Positions 15,641 to 28,039 of a stretch of DNA of 64,000 nucleotides are shown here, in pieces (within the stretch, counting starts at the first letter, position 1; each line of letters begins with the position of its first letter). Below the pieces are notes generated by a model. It did no database searches. It was not told the origin of the DNA and saw nothing but the letters and a program-made list of their open reading frames with translations. Source of the stretch: Scylla paramamosain (taxonomy: Eukaryota > Arthropoda > Malacostraca > Decapoda > Portunidae). The DNA is taken from positions 28,705,497 through 28,769,496 of the forward strand of contig NC_087156.1 of assembly GCF_035594125.1 (NCBI RefSeq). Reading direction: 5' to 3'. The translations under genes were made by a program, and so were the position numbers.

Positions 15641-16353
15641 AAACACATATGCCCACAAGAAACCTCAAAGAGAGACGGTCACAACAAATATTAACATTGA
15701 CTCTCGCAAAACACAAACATTATTTTCTCTCCGTTCATTGCCGATATTAATATTGAAACTCCCAATACATTAACATCTCTTTCGCTCTCCCTTAGCAAAC
15801 GTAAACACACACACACACACACACACTCAAACGAAGCGGTAACCAACACTGCATACACAGCACAAGGAACACTCAATTACTTCCCCACACAAATCAGGAG
15901 GCGGTAGTGGTGACGGTGCTTTACTTAGCAGTCCCTCAGGAGACAGGGCAGAATGCATTATCTTCCTAAGATTCCCTGGGTCTCCCGCGCGGCACCTGTC
16001 ACAGCCTCTACTTGACTAACAGATTGGGATAATTGAGGAGGGAGAGAATGGAGGCCCTAAGGCGAGGCTACCAGCAAGGGAAGGGCGCCTGACGAGGACG
16101 CGGGACATGAGGGAGGGAATCTTCGAAAAAAAAAATGATGCAGCAGTTTGGATATACGAGGAAGGGAGAAGGAGCGGCTGCAGGAGGAGGAGAAAGAGGA
16201 GGAGGAGAGTCAGAAGAAGAAGGATGAGGATGGATAGCAAAAGGTTGTAGGAGCAGAATGTTTGATCGCCCCACGTCAGCTGCCGGACGCGACGGAAAAT
16301 TGCTGGTCTTAAAAATGGGTGGAGCTGTTTCTATGTTTATGCGATAAGAAGTT
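15641..16353. other. Anonymous stretch with a short (AC)n
   Basis: A short (AC)n array lies at about 15804-15827 and GGA-rich sequence at 16180-16215. No gene is recognised. Confidence 0.5.
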
Positions 16354-16444
16354 GTAGTGGTAGTGGTGGTGGTGGTGGTGGTGGTGGTGGTGGTGGTGGT
16401 GGTGGTGGTGGTGGTGGTGGTGGTGGTGGTGGTGCTGGAGGTGA

Positions 16445-16482
<38 letters not shown>
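16354..16482. repeat. Compound (GTG)n-(TAG)n
   Basis: (GTG)n at about 16360-16432 is followed after a short spacer by (TAG)n at 16446-16482. Confidence 0.97.
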
Positions 16483-17232
16483 ACAAAAATTATTATGTTC
16501 ATTCATATACATCTCCTCTTCTCATCCTCATCGTCCTCTTCCTCCTCCTTTTACTCCTCCTCATCCTCCTCTGCATCCCTATCTTTTCACTCTTCCTTTC
16601 CTCAAAACCCTCCTTCTTTTACCTCTCTCATCACTCCCTCCCAAGCCCCAAGCACCACACAGACTTACTAAACATCATAATGCTATCTGACACTACCTCC
16701 CTTCCCACCAACTCACCAAAGCCGCACCACACACGACAGACCACCAACCCCAGCATCTCGGACCCTGCCTTCTGAGAGCACCCAAGAGGAGACGCAACAG
16801 TAAAAAGACCTCAGCACCTTCAGCCCTCCAGGAACCTCAATAATAACACCCCCATTCCACTGAGAACCACATGCACAGTTCCCCCTTGGGTTTTGCGTGG
16901 TTTTCTTGGTTTGTGACTCGCTTGCACTCACTTCTGGAAACCTCAAGACCTCACCTCGGGCCGTAAACCCTGACGGACGGCCATAAGTGAGTGTAATTAA
17001 ACGGGCTGGAGTTTTGTAATTTACGACTTGAATTGTCTCACTCCTGGCGCGTCTCGGATGGCTTTGGAAGATTTGGGCAAGAAGAGGAGGAAGAGGAGGA
17101 GCAGTGTCTGAAGGAATAAGGAAATAGAGATAAGAAGACAAGATGATGCAAAGAGAAGAAAATGGAATACTCATGTAGAAGATATGAAAAAAAAAAGGAG
17201 AGGATGACAGAAGGATGGAAGGAAGTGCAGAT

Positions 17233-17235
<3 letters not shown>
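16483..17235. other. Anonymous stretch, pyrimidine-rich then mixed
   Basis: 16510-16670 is TCC/CTT-rich. The remainder is unique-looking without a recognised gene. Confidence 0.5.

Positions 17236-17315
<80 letters not shown>
17236..17315. repeat. (GA)n microsatellite
   Basis: Perfect GA array of about 80 bp. Confidence 0.98.
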
Positions 17316-17317
<2 letters not shown>

Positions 17318-17499
17318 ACGAAGAGGAAACAAAGAGACAGGGGGGCGATGGTGAAGGGGAAGGAAAGGGAGAGAAAGGAAAGGTCGAGGCTCTCCACCGA
17401 CGCAGTTAGATAACATTAGTCAACTTACACAACAAACAAAGTCGAGGAGAGTAGTTTGTGATGAATTCGAGGAGCTAGAGCCAGAAAGAGGCAGCAGGG

Positions 17500-17900
17500 T
17501 GTGGCTGAGGGAGCGACGTGGCAGATGCAGGATGTAGTGTGAATATGGCAGGGTGTGGTAAGGGAGAACGTGTGGATGTAAACATTTGAGTGAAGAGTAT
17601 ATAGCTTTGCAAGGTGTGGCGGGGGAAAATGTGTAAAGAGAAACGTTTTGAGAAAAAGATATAGGCATATAGCTTTGCAAGGGTGTGACAGGGGGAACGT
17701 GTGGAGAAAAACGTTTTGAGTGAAGTCACACCTTTGCAAGGTGTGACAAAGGAGAAAGTGACAAGAAAAAAACATTTGGAGTGAAAGGTATAGTTTTGCA
17801 GGGTGTGACAGGGGAAAACGTGTAGAGAAAAACGTTTTGAGTGAAGGATATGGCTTTGCAAGGGAATGGCAGGGAGTAGAGTGTAGCTTAACAGTGACAG
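17500..17900. repeat. Minisatellite, ~60-65-bp unit, ~6 copies
   Basis: Repeated order of blocks: 'tagctttgcaagg', 'tgtgacaggggaaa', 'acgtgtagagaaaaacgttt', 'tgagtgaa'. Copies are visible near 17600, 17665, 17725, 17790 and 17850, with weaker ones before and after. Open frames across it are repeat translations. Confidence 0.88.
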
Positions 17901-18618
<718 letters not shown>

Positions 18619-18658
18619 AATCGAGGACTTAACATTTTCCTTTAGTTTTAATTTTTAG

Positions 18659-18661
<3 letters not shown>

Positions 18662-18743
<82 letters not shown>

Positions 18744-18810
18744 AACAGAAAAAGAGGGGGTGATTCAGAAAAAAATGGAAAAAAACGAAAAGAACGTGGA
18801 TTTCGAGAGG

Positions 18811-18872
<62 letters not shown>
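18662..18872. repeat. Two (GA)n microsatellites
   Basis: GA arrays occupy 18662-18740 and 18814-18872. Confidence 0.98.
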
Positions 18873-18878
<6 letters not shown>

Positions 18879-18984
18879 CAACGTAGCAAGGGCGTTCCAG
18901 TCCCCCGCTGCCTGCCGTGTCCATAGTCGAGCAGAAACAGTGTTCTTCTTAAAGCTGCAACTCGGTCACTATTTTCGTCTCCCG

Positions 18985-19111
18985 CCCTCTCCCTCCCTCC
19001 TTCTCCCTCTCCCTCTCCCTCTCTCCCTCTCCCTCTCTCCCTCTCTCTCTCTCTCTCCTGTTTTTTTTTTTTTCAGCCCTCCCACCACCGTGCTTTGCCT
19101 TGCTTACTCCC

Positions 19112-19172
<61 letters not shown>

Positions 19173-19510
19173 TACTACCACATTCCCCCTTCCTCTTACA
19201 TTTTACATAATCTACCTTCTCTTTCTCCTTCCTCCTTTCTCTTACTCCTCCTTCTCCTCCTCCTCCTCCTCCTCCTCCTCCTCCTCCTCCTCCTCCTCCT
19301 CCTCCTCCTCCTCCTCCTCCTCTATCAACATCCTTTTTCCTGGCCTTGCCTTCACCCCTCCCCCCACAAAAAAAAAAAACTCCGCTTCCTCCTCCTCCTC
19401 CTCCTCCTCCCTCTCTCTTCTTCCTCCTCCTCCTCCTCCTCCTCTTCCTCCTCCTCTTGCTCCACTTCCTCTCTTCCTCTTCCTCTCTTCCTCCTCCTCC
19501 TACTCCTCCA
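18985..19510. repeat. CCCTCT, (CT)n and (TCC)n cluster
   Basis: Imperfect (CCCTCT)n 18985-19057, (CT)n 19115-19170, (TCC)n 19252-19322, and further interrupted TCC arrays 19382-19510. The 261-codon open frame across this block is simple-repeat translation. Confidence 0.95.
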
Positions 19511-20094
19511 CCTCCAGAAACGCAAGACAGACGACCCAAAAATAAGTTAGCACAGTATGACTGATGGAAAAAAGGGGAGAGAGAGGATTGAGATAGAGAA
19601 AGTACACACAGAAATGAAAGAGAGAGGGAAAGAAAGAGATGGATAGAAAAAGGGAAGGAAGGAAAGACGTAGAAGGGGAATCAATTAAGTTGCTATCATA
19701 TCATGAGGCTGAGAGGGTGAGAGAGCTTAAAGGGGAAGGGATGAAAGAGGGGAAGTTTGCATGTTAGAAGCAGGAAGGCGGATGAGGAGGAGGAGGAGGA
19801 GGAGGAGGAGGAGGACAAGGAGGAGGTAGTGGAAGTCAGGAAGGGTCAGGAGCGAGGGTATGGACGAGTGAAGGGTAGGAGAGAGGGGGAGAGAGAGGGT
19901 GAGAAGGAAGAGAATGGAGAGTAGCTACCATGAAAGCCTTAGTATCTGTTTGTAGACCCAGGAAGAGGAGTTGTCCGGAGGGTAAACAAACGGTGGTGGA
20001 AAATTCAGGTCATCTTGCAATTAACATGACGAGCTAGAGGCGGGAAGAGTGGAGGTTTTTTTCTGAAGTGCAAGGAGGAAAAGTAAAAAAAGTT

Positions 20095-20097
<3 letters not shown>
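19511..20097. other. Purine-rich anonymous stretch
   Basis: Contains (GGA)n at about 19783-19815 inside generally G/A-rich sequence. No gene is recognised. Confidence 0.55.
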
Positions 20098-20165
<68 letters not shown>

Positions 20166-20246
20166 CTTTGACCTTAAAGAAGACGTAAGAAGGAGGTTGA
20201 GTTTCTTACAACACACGCGTAAAGCAGCTGAGTCTTCGCTATCTTA

Positions 20247-20324
<78 letters not shown>

Positions 20325-20389
20325 ATCACCACCAACCTTCTTCTGCGAGTTTAGTAAACAACTCCTTGATCCCTTTTTACTTCTCCTAT

Positions 20390-20442
<53 letters not shown>
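20098..20442. repeat. (GA)n, (CT)n and (AC)n arrays
   Basis: (GA)n 20098-20162, (CT)n 20252-20323 and (AC)n 20392-20442 are separated by short unique segments. Confidence 0.97.
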
Positions 20443-20445
<3 letters not shown>

Positions 20446-20660
20446 TCACGTGCAGTACCTCGGTCGAAGATTTCTTAAAGTATGGTATCTATGTTTTCTT
20501 ATTTTCCTTTTTTTTTTTTTTTAGCGGTAAGTTTACGTGGTTTGTTTAAGTCCGATAATTCTTCTGGGCTTTTAAAGTTATGAATGTTTTAAGTAATGGG
20601 TTATGAGTGAGTTATGGTGAGGAGGAAGAATGAGAGCGTTAAGTCAGTGGATTATTAGAG

Positions 20661-20661
<1 letters not shown>

Positions 20662-20726
<65 letters not shown>

Positions 20727-20861
20727 CTGCTGCCCCGTGCATTCTCCACCTTCCTCTTTCTCCTACTCCCTCTCCCTACCTCTCCTCTCTCTTTACTCCT
20801 CTTTTAAATCCCTTCCTTCTTAAACTCTTCCTCCTAACTATGCTTAGTCTGTTTATCTAGC

Positions 20862-20906
<45 letters not shown>
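20662..20906. repeat. (AC)n and (CT)n arrays
   Basis: (AC)n occupies 20662-20724 and (CT)n 20865-20906, with pyrimidine-rich sequence between. Confidence 0.97.
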
Positions 20907-20909
<3 letters not shown>

Positions 20910-21034
20910 ACGTTATTTGTCTAAAAGTCATTGGTGCGCTATTATCGTGCGCGTCACTTGAGTGTTAGCGATGTGGCGCGAGATAGCGGGAGTGGCGGGG
21001 ATGCTGGCGTGTGGGGAAGAGTGGGAGGGAAGAG

Positions 21035-21135
21035 AGAAGGAGGAGGAGGAGGAGGAGGAGGAGGAACTACTACGCACCACCACCACCACCACAGTCTTGG
21101 AAGAGCCACCCACTACCACCACCACCACCACCAGT
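21035..21135. repeat. Short (GGA)n and (ACC)n arrays
   Basis: (GGA)n at about 21038-21065, followed by two (ACC)n runs at about 21076-21092 and 21113-21133. Confidence 0.9.
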
Positions 21136-21221
21136 CTATATTAATTAAAACCGTGAACATCTGCTGCCTCTCGAGAATTCAGTTGAGGGAGGGAGGGTCA
21201 AAGTAGATGAGTGTAATTACT

Positions 21222-21224
<3 letters not shown>

Positions 21225-21283
<59 letters not shown>
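21225..21283. repeat. (CT)n microsatellite
   Basis: Perfect CT array. A short GGGAGA/(GA)n run follows at 21455-21501. Confidence 0.97.
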
Positions 21284-21284
<1 letters not shown>

Positions 21285-21470
21285 GATCGCATTACTAGTT
21301 CAAGACGTGCGTGGGCGTCAGAGTAACAGAAGGCAGTGAGAGGCTGGGGGGCGGCGTGCTGACTGGGCGGTCACGGGTAACTGGGCGGGCAAGTGAAAGC
21401 TTTAGGCAGTGGGTGGCTGCTGAAGGGCGGGGGTCGGGAGGGAGACAGGAGCGGGAGGGAGAGGGAGAGA

Positions 21471-21501
<31 letters not shown>

Positions 21502-21506
<5 letters not shown>

Positions 21507-22454
21507 GAGGCAGGCAGGAAGGGCGGAAGGGGACACGGCTCAAAGGATTCATTCCCTTTAAACTGGTTCCTGGCTCATCATCCTGCAGGCACCGTCCATC
21601 CCTCCCTCTCTCCCTTCACCTCTCACGGTCCCTATACCATCCCTCCCTTGCTCCCTTTACCTATCCCAGTCCCTACACCACATCCCTCACTTCTTTCACC
21701 TATCCCGGACTAAACCCTGCATCCTTCACTCTCCTCATCTCCCTCCCCTCACACAACTCCGGCCTCTCAGTCTTCACTCATCCCTTCACTACTGTGTTTA
21801 CCTTCACGCCATTCCTTCCTCCGTGCCTCGCTCACCTCACCCTCACCTGCCTTGCAACTTACCTGTCCCCTCGCTCTCTCCGATCCCTTGCTGCCTCACC
21901 TGCGTCACGTGGTAAGGCACGAGGGAGTACAAGAAGTAACAGGAGGAGGACAAAGAGGAGGGGAAAGGAGAGGGAACGAGAAAAAGGCAGCGATAGGGTA
22001 AAGTTTGGAAATGCGGGCCTTAACCAGGGTCTCTTCACCCTTACATAGAAAAGCGTCCAACTTTACTCATCGGGTTTTTAATGAGGGACTGGTTCCTGAG
22101 GGTGGTGGTGCATGGTGGAGGTACATATAGCCGCGCATACATATATAAATACATATACACAAATACACCTGGTTTACATTTACTTCTGATACTTAATTCC
22201 TTTGTTTAAGTCTAACCTAACGCAATGTCACCTGTCCTTTTCTACCTATCTTTTTCACTACCAATATTCTACCTCATCCTCCTCATCCTCTTCTTCTTTC
22301 TCCTCTTCTTTCCCGTAATCTATCTGGCCAAGTAATTATTACTTCTCGCTTAAAAGAAATTATCAATATCAGGTTAGCTCATCAAATCACTTCTAATAAG
22401 ACCTTGCATAACAAGCTTCAACTCTTGTTTATCTTCCCTGAGATCAAATGTACG

Positions 22455-22457
<3 letters not shown>
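21502..22457. other. Anonymous stretch with C/T-rich repeats
   Basis: 21590-21720 contains two to three diverged copies of a 'ccctttacctatcccagtcc' type unit of about 50-58 bp. The 245-codon open frame here mixes GA-array and proline/serine repeat translation and is not accepted as a gene. Confidence 0.5.

Positions 22458-22536
<79 letters not shown>
22458..22536. repeat. (CT)n microsatellite
   Basis: Perfect CT array of about 79 bp. Confidence 0.98.
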
Positions 22537-22539
<3 letters not shown>

Positions 22540-22714
22540 CCACCTGAGAAATCCTTATAATACTACATGCCACTAATTCAGGGTCACGGCGATCAGTGAT
22601 GAATGAGTGGCCAGTGACACACAAGCTCTGTGCCCGGGAAATTAATCTGAATTTATGGGCGGCGTGACGGCGGGAGTGGCGGGCTGATGCGAATATGATT
22701 TCAGGGTGAATCTG

Positions 22715-22734
22715 GTGTGTGTGAGTGTGTGTGT

Positions 22735-22784
<50 letters not shown>
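22715..22784. repeat. (GT)n microsatellite
   Basis: GT array with two GAGT interruptions. Confidence 0.97.
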
Positions 22785-22785
<1 letters not shown>

Positions 22786-22821
22786 AAAGAGTAGGCAATG
22801 TATTAGCGTGAATGGCAAGAG

Positions 22822-22895
22822 TTGTCTGTCATTACATCTCAGAAAACCATCTCAAATATTGTCTGTCATTACATCTCAGAAAACCATCTCAACAT
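22822..22895. repeat. 38-bp direct tandem duplication
   Basis: 'tgtctgtcattacatctcag' plus 'aaaaccatctcaa' is present twice in succession with near-perfect identity, which implies a recent duplication. Confidence 0.92.
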
Positions 22896-24230
22896 ATTAC
22901 TCGTTTCCCCCCCTACGCCACATAACCTCAGTGTTGTAACATATTCACCCACAATTAATCTCTTTGCCCACAAGACTATTGCGCTCCAGCCACCAGGAAG
23001 TCCCTTCAGGTGTTCCATGTCCCGGTGCAACACGCCTCGCGCGCAGAAGAATATCCTCCACAGCCACGCACTGGGATCGCGGCCTTCACAAGTGCACACA
23101 TACAACAAACCACCACCTCGCTGCCGCCACGTAGGACAGCACCTTGTTCCGCGCTGCACCTCCACACAAAACCAGCGCAGCACCGTCGACCCTCAAACTA
23201 TACAAAGCAGCGCTCGTCAGGAGGCTGTGGCGTGACTACTGCCACTGTCTCCCTCGCCTCCCTCCCGCCGGTTCACTCCTCACGCCGCGGGCCCGCCTGT
23301 GCCAAGTGGACTAAAATAGCAAGGAGATTGTTTTGATTAGCGCTAAGATGCGACAGCTGCTGCTCCTGTACGAATGTCCCGCTACGTTTTACCAGCCAGA
23401 GGGGATGTGAGGGACACGAGAGGGGCACTGGATGGGCCAGGGCGCGGGGAGTGAGTCACCAGGCGGAGGCAGTGGAGGCAGGGGCACATGGTCCTCCCCA
23501 GCACCTCGACACCTGGTCACAGGCCGCCACTTAACTTCTAGAATCACAAAGGTTACTTATAATCATAATACTGGTACAGCGTAATGCCACAAGGCTCCTG
23601 TGATTCTATCCTAAAGCAAAATTTGACAACCACCTCCTAAAAACCCTTCACCAAACACGTCAATCATCATCATCATCATCATCACCAATAATAATCATAA
23701 GTAAGAAGCAGAGCCGCTGGAACACACAACTACTGTGGCGATGGGAACTGAACCAGGAAAGTAACAGTAGGTAGTGGGAAGTAGTGATAACAATGACCCG
23801 CCGTGCGTTGGTAGCGGCAGCGGCTGTGCTAGAGGGAAAGAGTACAGTGACAGTCGTGATATACGTAGAATATATATAAGTATGTATTGAAGCTGCCTTG
23901 GTAGTGTCCCCCACGAGGCTTCCCCGCGTCACCTGCCACTACGCTACAGACGAGCAGGCGGTGGACAGGTGGACCGCGGGGAGCCTTCGTGGGGGCAAGT
24001 AATGCTCACTAGGAACGACTGAGCTAAGAGGGAGTATAGTAGTACTGCTCAACAGGATCAAAGCCTCACTATGTCGTTGTCGGTAACTATTGTATTAGGA
24101 TTAAAAGTACGTGTATTTATTTATTTATATTTATAGACTTCTTTTTAATATATTCATTTATGTATACTTCACGTGTTCATCAATGAAGCTGAGGACTGTG
24201 GGGGAGTGGGGGGGAGAGGGAGAGGGAGAG

Positions 24231-24233
<3 letters not shown>
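22896..24233. other. Anonymous stretch, partly GC-rich
   Basis: 22980-23500 is GC- and CpG-rich relative to its surroundings. A short (CAT)n lies at 23664-23683. No protein homology is recognised in any frame. Confidence 0.5.
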
Positions 24234-24304
<71 letters not shown>

Positions 24305-24385
24305 CCTTTCCCTAACCAGTTTTGTTTTTGTGTGTGTGGATGAAATGATGCGAAATAAAATCAGTGTCAATTGATACACACACAA

Positions 24386-24480
<95 letters not shown>

Positions 24481-24549
24481 GGGCGATTTAAGGATTAACA
24501 ATTCATACATCACAATCTCTGTTACTGTACAACTGACAAAAACACATTT

Positions 24550-24624
<75 letters not shown>
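24234..24624. repeat. (GA)n, (AC)n and (CT)n arrays
   Basis: (GA)n 24234-24301, (AC)n 24393-24478 and (CT)n 24553-24624. Confidence 0.98.
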
Positions 24625-24627
<3 letters not shown>

Positions 24628-24774
24628 CAAGTAGAAGAATATATATGTTAAAAGCTTGGAAAAATATATATTGTATGTGGCTAATTTCTTTTTTGTTTCT
24701 GTAAAACTAAAACTTTAGATTGTAATTGTTTGGTCATTATATAAAAGGTAGCTGTGGTGTCATGAAGGGATAGA

Positions 24775-25325
24775 TCTGCGGGTTTGGCAGGCGTGTGATT
24801 CAGCAGGTGTGTGGTGAGAGGCAAGGGTGGTGGAGCAGATGTGTGGGTGTTATAAGAGTACGTGTGCTGGTGAGGTGGGGCAGATGTGTAGGTGTGGTAA
24901 TGGCAGGTGTGGAAGGTGTGTGAGTATGGTACCGGCAGGTGTTTGATTCTAGCGGAACAGGTGTGTGATGGTAGGACGTGTGTGTGGCTATGGGGGACAG
25001 ATGTCGGGATGGGATGGAGCAGGTGTGTTATGGTAGGATAGGTGTGTTGCTTTGGGGGACAGATATAGGAGTGGGATGGAGCAGGTGCGTGGGTGGGGTG
25101 AAGCAGGTGTGTGGGTGTAGTACTGGCAGGTGCATAGGTGTGGTGAGAGGCAAGGGTGGGGAGAGGCAGGTGTGAGGATGTAGTGGAGCTGGTGTGTGGA
25201 TGTGGTGAAGCAGGTGTGGGATTATAGTGAATGCATGTGGGTGTGCAGGCAGGGCAAGTGTTTGGGTGACAGGGGGGGAGGGGTGTGGCAGGATGGGTGT
25301 GGTGGCGGGTGGTAAGGGAGGAGGT
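24775..25325. repeat. Degenerate GT-rich minisatellite ('ggcaggtgtgtgg')
   Basis: Many irregular copies of a ~20-30-bp unit built around 'gcaggtgtgtgggtgtggt', for example near 24785, 24900, 25020, 25100 and 25165. The T/P/H/S-rich open frame on the complementary strand is its translation. Confidence 0.88.
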
Positions 25326-26836
25326 ACAGACAGGCGAGGTATCCCCCACAGCCCGCAGCTTCCCTCAAATTAGGTACGAAAAGCGCTCAAAAAATTAAGA
25401 AGCCCCCGCCGGCGCCGCCTGGGGGAACGGGTCTTACAAGCTAGTCATGGAGATGGTCCGCTGAGGTCTCTCGTTAACAGTGACGCTAAGGGGCACGAGA
25501 GACAGAAAGTGGTCCTAACACAAGTCTAAAGTTCATTTGGGGATTTGGGGCGAATTTAACCTCAGTAATTCGAATCGCCGTCAGGTTTACCAGATGAACA
25601 GAAGACCCGCGTGTAGGAGAGAGTCGTCCCGGGAATTTTGTTATCTTGTCCGCCCTGTGGCTCCCCCAGTCTCGGGAGAGGCACATACCGCACTCGCTAA
25701 GGGAGCTCCTGGCCATGATCGAGCTCCTGAGTGCTGATGGTGGTTGTTTGGCGGGGCGGCGACCGACTTGCCTCAGCCTCCTCCGCCACCCTCCTCCCGC
25801 AAGCTGCGTGCCGCCAGGTGAGGACGAGGGCGGGGAGAGGCTGGGATGCCACCTCCTGCCTGGCGCGGGCTGGCGGAGCAAGATGACGGGATATGTATCA
25901 CTTGAAATGTTCACAATTGTTCCAATTGTCTGTCCGAGTAACACAAAATACACTCGAAGGGATCATTTGGCAAGTATCCTAACTACATTTCTGACATGAA
26001 GCTGTACGGGAGAGCAAAGAGATCCTCCTCCCCAGACACACACGAGAGGTCCCCGGCAGCCACGCCTCGGGGCCCCGACCACGCGAGGCCCGGGAGCCCG
26101 TACTGGATCGGATAATCTGAAACACTGAGATGCTCGGTGCTCCTGCTGGGGAGGAGATCAGCACACAAACGTCAACACAAGTAAACATGAAACAGGCAGG
26201 CAAACGTGCCACTGGACAGCTGTGTTTTGATTTATGCACTCGGCTAAATTTAAGCCTGAGTGGGAATGGAAACTGTAACTTTATTCTTTTATTATGAAGA
26301 TTGGTTAAAGGCCGTGTACTGGAGGGCTAAAACTTCTCTTGAATTGTCTGTGCGAATTTACTCCTGCAATGGTGATGGTGTTTTGTATTGTACGGCGCGG
26401 CTTGCCGAGGGGTGCGGCCGCGTGCTGGTGCCGGGAGTGGTACACGCCGCACGAGGCCCAACGTGCGGCACTCGGCAGCGGGGCAGCTTAGCACTAGCGA
26501 GATTACTTCGATATGGAATCTTTCACTGTTTCAAAGTTTGAGATGCATTATATCTTTTTACAACGCATAAAATGAATCACTGAATTCTAAAGTAAATATT
26601 TTCCGAGCCTCTTTGTTTTCACTCACCGAATATTTACAGGAACGTGATTGTGATCAGAACAATGATATAATTTATAGTCGTGAACAACATCGGCGACGTG
26701 CGTGGGTCACATGGCACGTGGGTTGTCACTTTAAGCCAATGTTTCGGGGCGCGTGAATTTTTTTGAGGTTCATCAATCTCATCCGTAATTAACAACTTTT
26801 TCAGGTCGATTTTCTGGTACGTGTTTAATCCAATAA

Positions 26837-26839
<3 letters not shown>
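25326..26839. other. Anonymous stretch, GC-rich in part
   Basis: 25640-25880 and 26030-26160 are GC-rich. A donor-like CAG|GTGAGG occurs at about 25815. No frame resembles a known protein. It lies downstream of the KCTD gene (minus strand) and may include its 3' flank. Confidence 0.5.

Positions 26840-26932
<93 letters not shown>
26840..26932. repeat. (AT)n microsatellite
   Basis: Perfect TA array of about 92 bp. Confidence 0.98.
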
Positions 26933-26934
<2 letters not shown>

Positions 26935-27203
26935 CATATAGCCGTATGTTTCTACAAGCCATAATAACACTGCCAGATAAAGTTGTTGCGAACTTTGGAT
27001 GTCACCAATAAAAAGAAGACTCAGTTCACCATCACTACTGTCGCAGCGTTGACGACATGGTGACTGTGGACCGGAAGCCGCGTGTTGCTGACCCCCTTGG
27101 CCCTGACCGCTAACTAAGCTGGGGGTCGTCAGAAGAGGGACTTGCTGACACCTGTGGGCGGTACTGTAGCACTGGACACCGCCCCACTGACCCCCGCTTC
27201 ACA

Positions 27204-28039
27204 TTATTCTCTCACCCACACGAATTCGTTGTAGTGGTTCCATCGGTCCTCCTCGTTGTCCATGCCGGGCTTCTTGTCCACCATGATGCCGCCCGCGGTG
27301 CTGGTGCCGCACGAGCCGCAACACTTGTAGCCGGCCAGCACAAGCATGTCGAAGGCTTGCTCGAGGAACGTGTGCTTCAGGAAGAATCGAGCAGTGTAGC
27401 GATCTGTTGCACCGCGGTCAGGGTCACGAGATTCATTCAATGTCTCACCAAAGACTTCACGGCAAAGCGTCACTCGGCCACACACCAGGATTCGGCTCAG
27501 TTTGCGGAATTTCACATCAGCCAGTCCGTCACGACCGAAGGCGAAAGTCCCGCGATAACTAACTGTGATGGTCCCGACGGAGGTCCGAACCGAATACGCC
27601 GGGTCGACGGGGCTTAGTGACTTGGGCAACGTGAGGGAGTCCAACATATCCTGTAGCTGGAAGAACTCCGCCTCCTTCTTCAGCCTCTCCCGCTCGCTGA
27701 AGTTCTCTGGCAGCACGAGTTTCTGATTCCTCAAAAGTCCAGAATGTATCTGAAGAGGACTCCGTCACGGTCTATGAAGAATTTGCCTTTGGAGTCCCGT
27801 AGCACCGGAGTCTTGGACTTGCCGCTGAACATTTGGCCGAGGAGGCTCTCGGTGACGCGCTGCAGGGTGGTGAGGGCCGTGGTGTAGAATACGCCCCCCA
27901 CGTTCAGCTCCACGATGGGGGGGAACACCTGCACGATGGCGTTCATGTTCTGTCCAGCCTGCTGCTCCGGGGGCGCCTGTCCGCTGTTGGACGAGGCGGA
28001 GGAGGAGGAACTGTTCGTGGCGGCGCCGTTGGTGGCCAT
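27204..28039 (-). CDS. KCTD12: KCTD12-like BTB/T1-H1 protein, one frameshift
   Basis: KCTD8/12/16-family proteins are cytoplasmic auxiliary subunits of GABA-B receptors in vertebrates: the BTB/T1 domain oligomerises and binds the receptor tail, and the H1 domain binds G-beta-gamma and shapes desensitisation. Drosophila has one member, Ktl. Read through one frameshift, the product is 278 residues: a Ser/Gln-rich N-terminus (1-38), T1/BTB at about 42-136 (VELNVGG; LRDSKGKFFIDRDGVLFRYI), a linker, then H1 at about 158-278 (FGRDGLADVKFRKLSRI; ETLNESRDPDR; RYTARFFLKHTFLEQAFD). It ends after H1, as KCTD12 does, without the H2 domain of KCTD8/16. The ATG at 28037-28039 sits in TCACCATGG, a strong start context, and no in-frame ATG lies upstream. 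The gene has one exon. At 27731-27735 the frame breaks: a run of four Ts needs a fifth to join 'YILDF' to 'LRNQKLVL'. No other stop interrupts it, so an assembly error or recent lesion is likeliest. Confidence 0.93.

Noticed and set aside
18760..19545. 261-codon open frame, and a Gly/Arg-rich frame opposite
   Set aside because: Runs through GA, CT and TCC arrays; low-complexity translation on both strands.
21311..22048. 245-codon open frame of more mixed composition
   Set aside because: Combines GA-array translation with short C/T-rich repeats; no recognised domain, no supporting splice or start context.
25640..25815. Possible GC-rich exon or CpG-island promoter
   Set aside because: No protein similarity and no transcript evidence; a GC-rich patch alone is insufficient.
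27725..27745. Programmed -1 ribosomal frameshift in the KCTD gene
   Set aside because: No canonical slippery heptamer or obvious downstream structure; a homopolymer indel is simpler.
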